Shown here in pieces: positions 1 through 13,300 of a stretch of DNA of 64,000 bases. The position numbers and the translations under genes were made by a program. The notes under the pieces were generated by a model. It had not been told where the DNA came from, did no database searches, and saw only the letters and a list, made by a program, of their open reading frames with translations. The stretch covers positions 40,405,730 through 40,469,729 of the forward strand of contig NC_091160.1 in assembly GCF_040958095.1 (NCBI RefSeq). The letters are read 5' to 3'. Position 1 is the first letter of the stretch. The number at the start of each line of letters is the position of its first letter. The stretch comes from Procambarus clarkii. Its lineage: Eukaryota > Arthropoda > Malacostraca > Decapoda > Cambaridae.

Positions 1-482
1 GAATTGGGAGTGTAGCAGGAAGGCCTCTGAGCACTCACTCACGGCTAACGCGTGGCCCGTCTTCAACTCGTCGGCGGTTGGAGCGTGACCAGGTTTTTTT
101 TTTTATATGCTAATGTTCCTCTAGAGAATTTTATTACGAACCCATTGAGACCAAAATGAAAGACCTAGGACAAAAATTGAGGTGACCAGAGTGAAAATAG
201 TGAAAACATTTTATCCCGTTTGCACGCTCCCGGGTAACTCGTTCGCACTTTCTCTGTTTGCTGCGGGTAATTAGCCGGGCTTTTGGAGTTTATATGCATT
301 TAGTGCTGTAGAGAATTTTATTGCGAACACAATGATACCAAATTCAATCTCGTAGAAGGAGAATTGAGGTGACAAAGTTGAAGAGAGTATACACTTTTCG
401 GAATTAACGCGTGCTTCCGTGACACGCTGGGGCCCATATCGCCCTGTCGAGGGGTGGCGCGCGGGGTGAGCGAAAGTGTTAA
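1..482. mobile_element. End of a TTAA-flanked, piggyBac-like non-autonomous element
   Basis: The segment ends in gcgaaagtgTTAA at about 470-482, the same terminal motif as the complete element at 51596-52477. Inside are two diverged copies of a module (near 105-200 and 290-400, ~190 bp apart) with the core gagaattttattgcgaac. No transposase is seen. Assignment to piggyBac rests only on TTAA and the terminal motif. Confidence 0.4.
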
Positions 483-525
483 TGATATAGGTACCTTTAA
501 TATTTTAAGAACAGAACATACTTAC

Positions 526-666
526 ATCACAGAGGCAGTCTATTTCCAATCTTGTTAAACTCCTTGCATTATTGAGAATTATGTCTGTATATGGAGCAGG
601 TAAGTGACATTTTATCTTGACAACTTGCAATTTGATAAGGGCTGTTTGTCGGAAATTCCCCACTGC
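526..666 (-). CDS. LRR gene exon 10, residues 477-523
   Basis: 141 nt, phase 0 to 0, found by walking splice sites. Acceptor is tcttttgacag and donor GAT/gtaagt. It encodes AVGNFRQTALIKLQVVKIKC and ends NARSLTRLEIDCLCD, another LRR. The strong donor shows that the gene continues to the left of the window. Confidence 0.62.
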
Positions 667-981
667 CTGTCAAAAGATAAGATGTGGTTAAAATACTCAT
701 TAACACTGCTTAAAAAGTATATCTATGGATTTTAAATTTAGCCAAAGGATGAAGTACAGCTGAAACCTGTACATTACAGGTTTCATTCTCGACTCACAAA
801 CAGGGATCCTGGGTTTGATTCCCGAGTAGTTCAGAAATTGTGGGGGCACATTTCCTTTCATCTAATGCCTCTGCTCACCTAGCAGTAAATAGATACCTGG
901 GAATCAGGCAACTGTTGTGGGGTTGCAGCCTAGGAAGGGTCGGTAGTTCAACCTTGGGGGGACCTCGATGCAAGCCTAGCA

Positions 982-1017
<36 letters not shown>

Positions 1018-4000
1018 CTTCCTGTCCCTGACAAAATGAATTAAATACAGAGGCCATAAATACCTAGTGTTTCTTCCATACTGCCGCTACATAGACTGCA
1101 CAATTATTATCTTACAGTCACAGTATGGTACATAAGGGATGATACTGCTCATAGCACTTAACTTATTTCACTTTAATCTTACTAAGATATTCCCTGTCAT
1201 GGGTTGGAAATGTGATTTGATCTAGTCAAATGTCTCCTCAAACGGGCAACTCATACATCTTCACTTTCTTTCCCTTACCAAGTCCAATGCAGCACAATGG
1301 TAAGTCACTAAATTTTGAACAACTGCAGTACACGGTTATAATACATACCTCATATGGAGCAGAGCAATCCTCTCCTTCCATGGTGAGATACTTGAGGTTG
1401 GTGCAGGTGTGGAAAACCACTGGAACGTCTAACCCTCGACATTTAACCGTTAGAGCTGTCAGCTGCTGGCCCACAGCTTGCACTGCACCCGACACTGATC
1501 TTGAAGCAACGTTAACCAGGCTCAGGTGCTACAAGAAAAAGGACTTTTAGAAAGCTCTTCTCACAACTAGCATTTAGAATATTTATAAAAAGGTTATTGT
1601 TATTTTGCACTTTCTAACTTAAAAAAGATTGAACCATGTTTAGAGCATCTCTATACAAAATGTTAGTAGATTATCAGTATTATAATGTTACTGATTTTTG
1701 GTCATAGTAGAAATAACGTAAGAACATAATGATAAATGAAACTGCAGAAGACCCATTGGCCCATATGAGATAGCATTTACTACCCAAATAAGCATATAAA
1801 CTTGTCACATCATTTCTATAATTATCACAACTGTACTGAATCATGTGAAGATTCTGGGCCTAAATTCAAGCACAGGGGTAGAGCCTGTGGCTGGTAAGTC
1901 TTCCACACAAAACCCTAGCCACTCCCTAAACTGACGCTGGATGGGAACATGTCAGTATGAATCCCTCGCATCCAAGGAAATGAACAAGGACTGGCTCAAA
2001 ATCACCAGGTGTAAAGAATTACAACCGGGAATTTCACTGAATTCACACGGATCCTGCAGCCTCTCTGAGACACAAATCAGGGTTTTACACAATTCCCCAA
2101 TGCACTCAGGGGAACAGCCAACAAGCTGTTTTACCTCTTCGCCCTCACTTCATTACACAGAACAGCTTGTTGGCAGAGCCCGAGTGCATGGAGGAATTGT
2201 GTAAAACCCTGATTTGTGTCTCGGAGAGGCTGCAGGATCCGTGTGAATTCAGTGGAATTCCCAGTTGCAATTCTTTTGACCATGTCGTGGCCTAGTCGAC
2301 TATCACCAGGTGAACCTGAGACACTGTGGTCATCTTGAAAATTGGACAAGGAATATGAGTCCAGAATGAAACAAGGCCCCAGAGTCTCCAGCATAAGAAG
2401 TTAAAAAATGTACACCAACTGAAGGGAATATGTCACTGTGTTAACGACCTTGCCTAACAAGGTGAGAATAACACTGATGAGTATATGAATAGATGGCTGA
2501 GCATGAACTTGGAATATCCAATGAGGAAGGAAGAATCCAGCACACAAAAGACTCTGGGAAACTAAGTAAGAAAAATTCAGGCATTCCAGGATTAAGCCCA
2601 CCTGAGGATCTCCAGACTGTCCCCAGCTACAGGCGTAACTGGAGTCTACCACGCAAGGGCTGACAGGAGGCACCCCCTTCAGCTACAAACTTGGGAACCC
2701 ATTGACACTACCATGGTGTCAAAGACGAAGGGTGAGAGGAGCCACACCAGCACCAGAACCCAATCCTCAGCCAGGAGTGTGAGACGAATGGAACCACAAA
2801 TGGCCTGAAGCCAGAGCCGAAACACCCAATTTAAGCCGACACGCTTGGTGAAACAGCAACACACACCAGCTGCCTACAACACTCAGTTCACCTTCCTTGC
2901 CAGGAAAAAGGAGGGGGGAGAGAGAGAACATGAAGGCAAATAGTAAAGAGACTAACCAAGCAGACTCCTCGAGGGTCCAACACAACCCACCTTCAGTCAC
3001 AATGTGTTACATAGAAATCAGTCATCATAACCCATGGAAGTTGCACAACTTAAGCTAAGCATCTGAGGCAGCAGTTGAAAATAACAAGGACAAAAAAGAC
3101 CTCAGCAGACAGACAACTTAAGAGCCAAATGCAACTGAACCAAGAAAATCTCCCAAGCAGTACAAAAAGTCTCCACCAAACTGATCCATGTCTTTAGGTT
3201 CATAGATTAAATCCCCCAGAAAAACACCAAAGATAAGGGAGACCTCCTACTCCAGGGACTGAGTGCAACTGGAGAGTTAGCACTTCACTATGGATAACAA
3301 TGATTTAACTTTTAGCCAAGAGAAAACTAAGGCCTCTTACTACAATCAGAAAGTGACAAAGGAACCAAACTCAAAGGAATGTGGATATTGTCATGAAGCA
3401 TGGTCACAAACTCGCAGCAGAAACTGAAGCAAGTCAAACTGGAATTCTGCAGAGCAGTGGCAAATTCAAACCCTGAACATGACTTGGAAACTGGGAAGGC
3501 TACAAAGGGCAATAAACTCGAACTAAGAAGGAAGGATAACACATGTTCCCAGCTTGGTGGACGAGGCCCTCCAGCTTGGGAAAAAGACCCCAAAGTGGGT
3601 TAATCGGTAGCCAAGGCTCAGACAATTCTAAAGCAAAGTTTCAAGCACTGCCTAGAATATAGATGGCTCTCAAAAAATATATATATATATACATATCTTA
3701 TGAAAAATGGAGAGTCTACTGCACTAGAATACCAGATTATTTAGAGCAAATATTATTGGGAAAATATTCTACAGTGACTACGAATATCCTTTACAACACA
3801 AGCACAACATGCTTATCACAACCGTAATCTCATTTGCTCACTACAACACCTACAAAATTGGAGCTTATCATGCCTAACACAAAACACAAACCTTGAGGAA
3901 TTTCAGTTGAGTTAGATGTGATCTGAAGTGTGAGGGGGATTTGTGAAGGTCAGCTAACCTCTCAAGGTCAACCTCACAAAATCTGTGTGTCAGACTCAAG

Positions 4001-5652
4001 TCCCGAAGTTCAGGGCACAGTGTTGTAATCACGACCAGTTTTGAGGCAGATACACAGTCTTCTTTCACCCTGGTGGTTAAAGAATGCCACTGAATTTGGA
4101 GTGTAAAATTGTATATCTATTTACAACACAAACTTTCATTCTAGGTTTGTTTGCACAAACATGCATGGATATGTGTGTGTGATGCATGTAATTACAGTAC
4201 CTAAGTGTAATTAATTACAGCATGAGAGCAATGGTTGAGGTGTCCGGTTTTCTCGGTACATTGCTTTCTCACTAACTTGTTCCAACCATCTATCATTCTG
4301 TGTTTGTGTGCATAAAATATTTTGTTAATGCAGGTACTGCATTTGAGCATGCCAGATTATAAACCACACACATATACATATCTACAATTTGAAAGTTCAC
4401 TAAAAAAAATGCATACCCATATTTAAATGAATCGAGCAAAGTTAAAAAAAAATATCAAAGCAAGAAATAATTACCACTTGATGTAAACATGTCACACATA
4501 CCAGAATAAAATTAAACTGCCATAATTAAATAATTCCATAATAGTTACAACTAAACTACAACCAACCTGTTGAGCTTAAATCTACTGGCATATTTTCGCA
4601 ATCGGCCCATGAAACTATTGCGCCGAAGAGATTTGTTGCCAACTAAAACTTCTATTGCTTCTGTCACATTAGTACAGTTTCCAAGAGATCTCAAAGCAGG
4701 CAGATGTTTGAGCAAGAAGGCAACACCATACTGGCTAATTCCTGTTCCTAAAATGTCAACCTGTAAAATCATAACAAAATTAATATACAGCAACAGTGAA
4801 AGGCTTATAGAAACTAAATAACAAATAAACATTAATTCTTAGGCACGACAATACATGCAATTCTCAAGATACAAAAATGGTTCAGGTTGAAAGACTTCAT
4901 GGCTTCTATATTGTGGAACCCAGGAAGCGGAACGATCATTCATGTACTGCTGAACTGTCGATTTTTAATGAAGTGAAAAATTAGGTAGAAAACCAGAGAC
5001 CTACTTTTATAAATAATAAACAGTCAAATCTTTTTTTTTTTTTAGAAAATACACATAGTGGTACTGCAGTGTCACTTGAGATAAACACACATTTTGCAGT
5101 GCCACATCCCCTCACACCGACTGGACAAGCAGGCTAGAGTTGCCAAGTCGATGGCACCTGGAGTCTTGCCTAATCTTACAGGTGTGGGATGTAGGAATAG
5201 CTAATACTAGCCATTATAAATTTTCTAGTATTGTCACTGTATTAAAGGCAAACCCCACTTATTAAAATAAGTCATAAAACTGGTAAGTTCAGGATCTTGA
5301 TAATAGCAAACGACCATCAGGTTGCTGGGTGTTAAAACTGCTGCTGGAGATTGTCAACAAGAGGGCATCCCAGCCAGACTCACTGAAGAATGATTCCAGC
5401 AGTCTATCTCAGAGACTACCAGAGGCTCATTGTGTTGCGGGTGATAATGACACTAAGAAGGTGAGGAACTCTGTTATTAAATTCATCATGTTACTAAATT
5501 GTGTAATGAAAGATGCTCTTCACAACTTGATAATGGTCCAGAATGGACCAAAATCTCACTTCCTTTATTTTATAATTTGTTTGTTGGGTGTCTAAATTTA
5601 GATTATTGGCTATTACAATGAATGAAGGACGGGTAAATACAGTTTAATACTG

Positions 5653-5687
<35 letters not shown>

Positions 5688-7309
5688 TCTGAGCCTAGGT
5701 AAGGTAATGTATGTTTCCAGAAATCATTTGGATAATGTTAAAGCTGTCAAATCTGTATGCAAAAAACATGTCATGAATAGTAAGAATCTTAAACCAAAAA
5801 TCCAAAATACAGTATGTTTGAAACAAGGCAAATTGGCCACTGGGATTCATATATGTGTTAGCTTTAGTCACCTAAAGTTATTGCTCAGCTTAGTCATGAT
5901 CTTGTTAAGCCCCATTTAGATTATGCAGTTAAGTTTTGGTCACCAGGCTATAGAATGGACATTAATTCACTGAACGTGTAGATAAAAGGATGACAAAGTT
6001 AATCCAATGAATTAGAAGCTTTTACACCTCTTTTTTAATCTTAGATGAGAGATTAAGAAAGTTTAATTTACATTCTCTAGAACATGTGAAGAGTAAGGGG
6101 GGGGGGGCACACAATAATAAACATACAAATGGATGAAAAGTTACAAGGGAGGAACTAATAAGATATTAAATAAATAAGCCCAAAATAGAACACAAAACAA
6201 TGGATACAAAATGGACAAGATTCAGTAAAGACCTGGGTATATACTGGGTTGGAAATAAGACTGAATTCATGGAAATGATTTAGAAAATGTATAAAATCTA
6301 AACTCGTGCAATTTATACCCATTGTTTCGTGTTCTATTGTGTGTAGATACTTTTAATTCCTTATTAATATTCTCTTTGTTATGACCATTCATTCACTTGT
6401 ACACCTCTATCATGTCACCCCTAATTCTTCGCCTTTCTAGAGAATGTAAATTAAGCTTTGTCAATCTCTCTCTTCATAAGACAGGTTTCTAATTTGGGGG
6501 ATTAACTTTGTCATCCTATGCTGGATGTTTTCTAGTGAATTTATATCTATTCTATATATTATTATTCTATATATTATGCTACTGGGTAGCATAATGGATG
6601 TGGGATCATTGGATTGTTTCAAGCAAAGGTTAAACATATATGTGTGGGTGAGTTTGGGTAGAAATATATATAAGTAGGGAACTGTCAGGAGAAAGTGCCA
6701 AGCCATTACAACTACATAGCACTAAACCGGGTTAACAGTTTTTGGCAGGAACACCAAGAATGGTTACACTAAGACAAGAGTTTATGCAAACTATGGCAAC
6801 AAGAGTCACTCGACATGATTTGCATACATGCTTTTGAATACATTCTCTAAGATGAACCCCATGAACGTTAGCATCCATGTCCAAAGGAAAGTTGACCAAC
6901 TTATCTGAGATACAGCAGCAGTCTCCTCAAAAACCATATGACACATAACTTAAGAGTGCGAGAGGAGAGAATAAGGTTGCCTCATCAGACCAAGACCAAA
7001 GTGTACCATCAAATTTAAAACTTATTTCCTGTATCTTTAAGCACAAGATAGTGAAAGTCAAAACCCCATTGGTGAAAATATTTTATAATAACTTAAATTT
7101 ATCAAAATAAGAATCAATGAGATTACTGGAAAAAAAATGTAACAAACATGGAGTTAACCTCTTCTAGTGTGGAGCAGCAGGGGTTTAGGTGAAATGATCG
7201 CACCCTCAGTTCATGCAGGTGACGGCCTCTTCTGAGCACATGGTTGTCTGGAGAACGCAGACACAATGCCTTCAGTCCTGCATCTGTCACACCATAGCTG
7301 TCACGGAAG

Positions 7310-7346
<37 letters not shown>

Positions 7347-10300
7347 AGAGAATTGATATTCATGGGTGATACATTTGTAAGACGACCTCAAATGGTAAGA
7401 CTGCTGTGTTACCTTATGGCTTATGGGGAAAAGAAAGGAAGAGAGATTTGTCTATACATGAATAGTAATTAATAAAATACAATACTGTGTATTGTTAGGT
7501 ATTTGATGACCTTTCTACCCACATAAAAAAATTACACACTGCAGTTCCAATTTAACTATGAATGATCAGAAATCATTCATTCACTCCAAAACACTTAAAG
7601 CTCTCTCTGAGTGATGTTTGGCAACACTGAGTTGACAAATAACATATATTAACAAAGCACCTTCTACCTACCCTAGTACTCCTGGCAGGACAATGGTTGA
7701 AGGAAGGGAAAAGGGAGCTATTGAACTGCTGCCCAGAAAGGGGGCTGCATATATGCATATGCCATTGAGCTCCAAATAACAACATTTAAAGATGAAAACA
7801 AGTTAAATTAATTGTGAATTAATCACCACTTGCATAACAGATTGTCATACAGTCAGGAAGATAGTACAGTTGTTTGGTTCTTATAACCCTGAAGTATACA
7901 TGGGGCTGCCACCTGGTGGTGGGTGGTGTCAGTAACCAGGCAGGCAAATGAGAAGTTAGCAACAGCCCTCTACTGGTGGTCACTTGTGACGCCAAGAGAG
8001 GGCTTGGAAAGGCTTCGAAATTTATGAAATGCCACTCAATCGGTCATACTTGGGTGATCTCCAGTGACTGTGTAATACCGTCTCATGATCAAGCCGGGAT
8101 GACAAAGTTTTTGTGTGGTGCTTATACCAGAATGTCATCCTGTTTAACTGTTGATAATCCTGGACATATGATCATAGTTCAAAACAAAGTTAAAATGTAT
8201 TGAGCGCACAACTTTCTGGAATAAAACTTCAAACTGAGACTACTAGGAGTATGTACGTTCTCATTCACCTGGACTGTCTTTTTATCATTAGGTGATAGAA
8301 AATATGCCCAACCATTTTTGTCCTGCCCGGGATTCCCGATTGTGAGTTGAGAATGAACCAAACTGCACTGCCGAGACCCCTATTTGTTAAAATCCATAAT
8401 TCCTAATGGATTTTCTAATCACAAAAATTTATAGCCACAAACGTATTGCAGATACAGTACCTGTAGCATATCCTCAGTTCCTTCAGCTTTGGTGCGTACT
8501 GGCCCAGTGCTGCCAGAATATCATTATTGGCACCATGCATCACATGTAGAGTTGACAGCTGTGTTAAAGATGACAGTCCAGACACCAAGGGACATGGCAC
8601 TGCTGCCTAGAGTAGGAAGATAATATACTGAATTTATAATGTAAATGTGGCACCTTTTATCTTTCTTAGCTACAGGTATATTTAAGTTATAATTAGATTG
8701 AGACGAAACAGCCACCAACATATTCCTTTAAACTAAACTTTTTGTATGCTAGAGACACTTATCACACTAGCATAAAATGCTAAAGATGAAGTAAAGAAAG
8801 CAAATTTTTTTTTTTAAGTATGGAAGGCAAGGAAACCCAAGACAAATCTTGAAAGTTTTTTAAGATGTATCCAACCTTGGTTAGAGAGAGGAATGAATCA
8901 CTGACTAGTGTCACATTATCTTACAGATAATGAAGAAATAAATAGGATTATAAACCGACATTTTAGTCAAGTGTTTACTAGAGAAAAACTTGTTCATTTG
9001 CTCAAAGGTAAACAAAATATAGAGCAACTAAAAACAGGTAAACCATTAATTACTAGCAGAGAAACTTGAAAATAAAGAGAAAAGCTGAAGTCATGCAAAG
9101 CACTAAGACCCTGAAAAAGTAATTTTTTTAGGGTATTACAAGAATGTAAAAAATAATTGATTCAACATTTTTCAAGCACATGCAATAAATCATAGACTTG
9201 AGCACTGTTTCAGAAATGTGGAAGGTTGCAAATGTAGAACCAATTTGAAATAAAAATAGTAGATCACTGGCTTGTAACCATTATTCAACTAAGTGTAACA
9301 TTAACTCTGCAAAAATTACTTGAAGTGATAACTACAAATGTCATTAATACTCGTCTTAAAAAAACAGAGTTGAAAGTAATGAAACGCCATTTTCTGGGTG
9401 AGACCCAGAGGCTCCCTGGAGCTATTGGCTAATGTGTGATACAGTATACTATACCGGGGCATTAGTCTATGGAGTTTAACCTACCGGGACCACGACCCAG
9501 AACCTGGCCCCCCTCAGAGAGGTTGTAGGGAGCAATGGCCTTGGAAAACCCCACTGTGGTTGGGTTCTTCCTTATTTGACAGAATATGATAAGACTGCTA
9601 TAGGTAAGACCGGGGTTAGGCACCCCAGGAAGGAAGGTATCACAAAACAAACCCCAACATGGCAAGAAAATTACAAAGAAAAACCGAACAGAGTGGCAGA
9701 ACTCCCTCCAGTCCCAAGGAAACAAGTAAACAAGCAAACATCACACTCTACTGCCAGGCCGCTCGTCCGCAGACCCCCTCCCTTCCCTGTGCTGGCTATC
9801 CAGCACTCCAGTTCTGGGTGAGCCTCTGGGGCTCATCCAGAAAATGGCATTTCATTACATTCAACGCTGGTTTTCTGTGGGAGTCCCTTCAGCTCCCTGG
9901 AGCTAACCAAAGGGAAGGAAAAGAGGGACTTACCCAGGAGGCGGCTGCCACACACTCCTCAATGTGAAGTAAGACAATTGGCTGCAACCTGCGACCCAAA
10001 GCAACACAGGAACACCCAGGTGCCAGATTCAAGCCAAGAGGAAGGCAACGAAAGCTGTATGCTGGACACCCCACCGCGAAACCTAGCCAGTTTCCGAACC
10101 CTAGATGAATAGGGACGTGCCAATACACTGTACAAGTCTTTGAAGTCCAGGGGACACCATCTAAGTACCCGGTTCAAACAGAAGCCGGACCTGAGACAGA
10201 GTGGTCATCCGAAAGGTGGAGCAAGGAATCCAGGGGATCAGATGGGACAAGTCCAGAATGAACCGCAAATCCGCGCAGTCCCGTTTCTGCACTGGAAACA

Positions 10301-13300
10301 GGCATGAAAACCACCTAAGGGATGGGGTCATTGCCCAAGTGCACCCACTTCGAGATGACCTGACGAAGCCCAGGGAAAGAAGCCTGCCCTGTCAGCCCCG
10401 AACTCCCCGACGGAGGAGGAGCCACCCAATGCCACCAGAGGCCGGATGAAAACCTGACTAAAAATGACGACCAAAAATGCCCACAAACTGTGGGACTAGG
10501 CACGAGCAAACAGAGTGAGCCTCCTCCCCATCACCACGTCAACAGGGCGAACTGCGAAAGGGCCGACGCCCTTTACGAGAAGCCGGCCGAAGAACCAGGA
10601 AAGGGAACCCTAACACGCAAGGGCAGTACTCACAGGGCGTCTAGGGAAGGATGCCCCTAAATCCCTAAATGCATGCAGCCCTGGTACTGATGAGGACACC
10701 TGGCTACAACACACAACACTGCAGGGGTCGCCACGAAGGTATAACACCGCCTTTGGGATTTGAGGCCAGAGAAGACGTCCGCTCCGGACCACATTAGCTA
10801 ATGAACAGAAGTACTGGGTAGCCAGCGTGGGGAGGGAGGGCTGCTAGGATGAGCGGCATGGTAATGGAGTGTGACGTTTGTTTGTTTGCTTGTTTCCTTG
10901 GAACTGGAGGGAGTTCTGTCTCTCTGTTCGGTTTTTCTTTGTAATTTTCTTACCATGTGGGGGTTTGTTTTGTGATGCCAACCTTTCTGGGTGCCTAACC
11001 CCGGTCGATGGCAAATAAGGGAAACCCTCAACCACGGGGAGGAGGGGGTTACCAGGGCCATTGCTCCCTGCAGCCTCTTTGAGAGGGCCAGGTTCTGGCT
11101 CCTGGTCCCCGATAGGTCGAACTCCATAGACTAATGCCCCGGTCTAATATATCACACATTAGCCCAATAGCTCCAGGGAGCCGAAGGGGCTCCCCACAGA
11201 AAACATATTTTTTTGTGGCTTACAACATAGACTTTACAAAACACTGATCAAGTCTGACAAGCATAATCTCATACTTTGCAAACACACTTTAAGTAGATAG
11301 TAGTAAAGATTAGTATATTATATATCTAAGCACTGATAAGAAAAGTAGAGTTACATGACATTAGAGGGGACTTCCTAAACATAATTCAGTGTGATAATTG
11401 CAGTAGAAACAGGATCAGACGAGAGAGATACCACACAATACATATGTGGGAAATACTGGAAGGCTGGGTCCTAAATCTCTACAGTAAAATAACAACATAC
11501 AATACTGGAGTAAACGATATGGTGGGAAATACAGAATAGAGCCAGTAAAGGGTAGAGGTGACATAGACACAATAGTCTCTCAGCAAGCGTAAAAAATATT
11601 GCTAGAATAAAGTGGACTTCATCAAGTATGTCCTTAAAATATCACCTGTATGGGAACTTGAAAACAGAGGATACAGTATGTTTTGTCCTTCTGTATTAGA
11701 AAATTTGAAACTGATGTGAAAACAAAACAAAAACAAACAAACCTTTGCAGCAGTTGCTGTTGCCATTTTTATTGTTTCTTCTTGGAAAAGCTTTGAGAAA
11801 GGAAAACTGGTTTCCCTGAGTAACTGATGTCTTCTGGGTAAAAGAGTGACGGAGGCAGCTGTTGGGTTATCCTTGTCCTCTGCTGCCAGACCATCTCCAT
11901 ATGGTTCCATCTGAAACCAAGGTAATACATTATTTACGAGGCCGGCTGTCATTTCTATATATTTTTCGATACATGATTTAGGAGGCCGATTGTCATTCCT
12001 ATATTTTTCGATAGTAGCCAATCTAAGGTAAATCCTCGGTCCTTTATACCAGGCATGTCTCAAAATATAAACAAGAGAGGGCCAAGTGGTGATCTTTGTG
12101 GGAACCTGCCTGACACTGCCTTCCATCCTCCCTGTACCTCTCTCTCATGGTTACTCTAGAATTTGTTTACCATCAGAAAGTTTGTATCTAATTAAACACA
12201 TTATTTCAGCATGTTTTTTCCTTCTTTTACATCAGTCTTTATCCTTATGAAAGTCGAAGATGCAGTCAACTCATCCCTCCCCTTCCTATCTGATTTTCAA
12301 TTAGCTTTGTTAAACATCACACACAGAGATCACACTAACGTGATGCATCAAATGAACAAATCAATTTGAACAGATTTGTTCATTTGTTAAACATAATTTG
12401 CCTTTCCTGCCCCTACCCTATGTTACTTCTCTGTGATGAATTCTATTTTGTGATGTGACAAGTGATGTTGAAGGTATCGAGAGGGGAGCAGTAAGGGAAG
12501 AATGTTGGGTGATAAGCCTCACCTGATTTAGTAAGGGAAGAATGTTGGGTGATAAGCCTCACCTGATTTAGTAAGGGAAGAATGTTTGGTGATAAGCCTC
12601 ACCTGATTTAGTAAGGGAAGAATGTTTGGTGATAAGCCTCACCTGATTTAGTAAGGGAAGAATGTTCGGTGATAAGCCTCACCTGATTTAGTAAGGGAAG
12701 AATGTTTGGTGATAAGCCTCACCTGATTTAGTATGACTTTCAGTGATGTCAGGTTAGGACAACAATCGCCAACCACAGTCAACAACTGTCTGGGCAACAC
12801 CTGTTCCCCACAGTCTATCGTTGTTACGCTAATGTCAAGCACCGCCTGAAAAATGAAACCATTAAACCACACACGCAACTCTTCTATTCACACATTAATA
12901 GTTTCAATGTAATTTTAATAACATATTACTCCATTAATAAAGTGATTACCAGACTCAGGCTCAAAGCCCAGTGCAAGAAGCTTAAGGTTTAGCAGCACCA
13001 TACAGTGTACTCGAGTGCACTTTCTGTGAAAAGTGAATAATAAATTTTAGGATGTATGAATACAAACCAATTCTTAACAACCAAATAAATAATTTCTTCA
13101 CCACTTGTAGCTAAATTTTTCCTCTCATTAAGACTTCAGTTAGAAACATTGCAACTGAATACTAAATCCACACATTAACGACAGCTGTACCATTTAATGG
13201 GAACTAGAGTGCAAAAGTAGGGAACAAAAACAAATCAGTTGCAGCACTCTGTTGATCACTTGCTCTCAAACATGCACACATGTACACATTAACATGCACA

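Noticed and set aside
11602-12126. 174-codon minus frame treated as one gene
   Set aside because: Only 11743-11910 is bounded by splice sites in phase with neighbouring LRR exons; the rest is read-through into introns.
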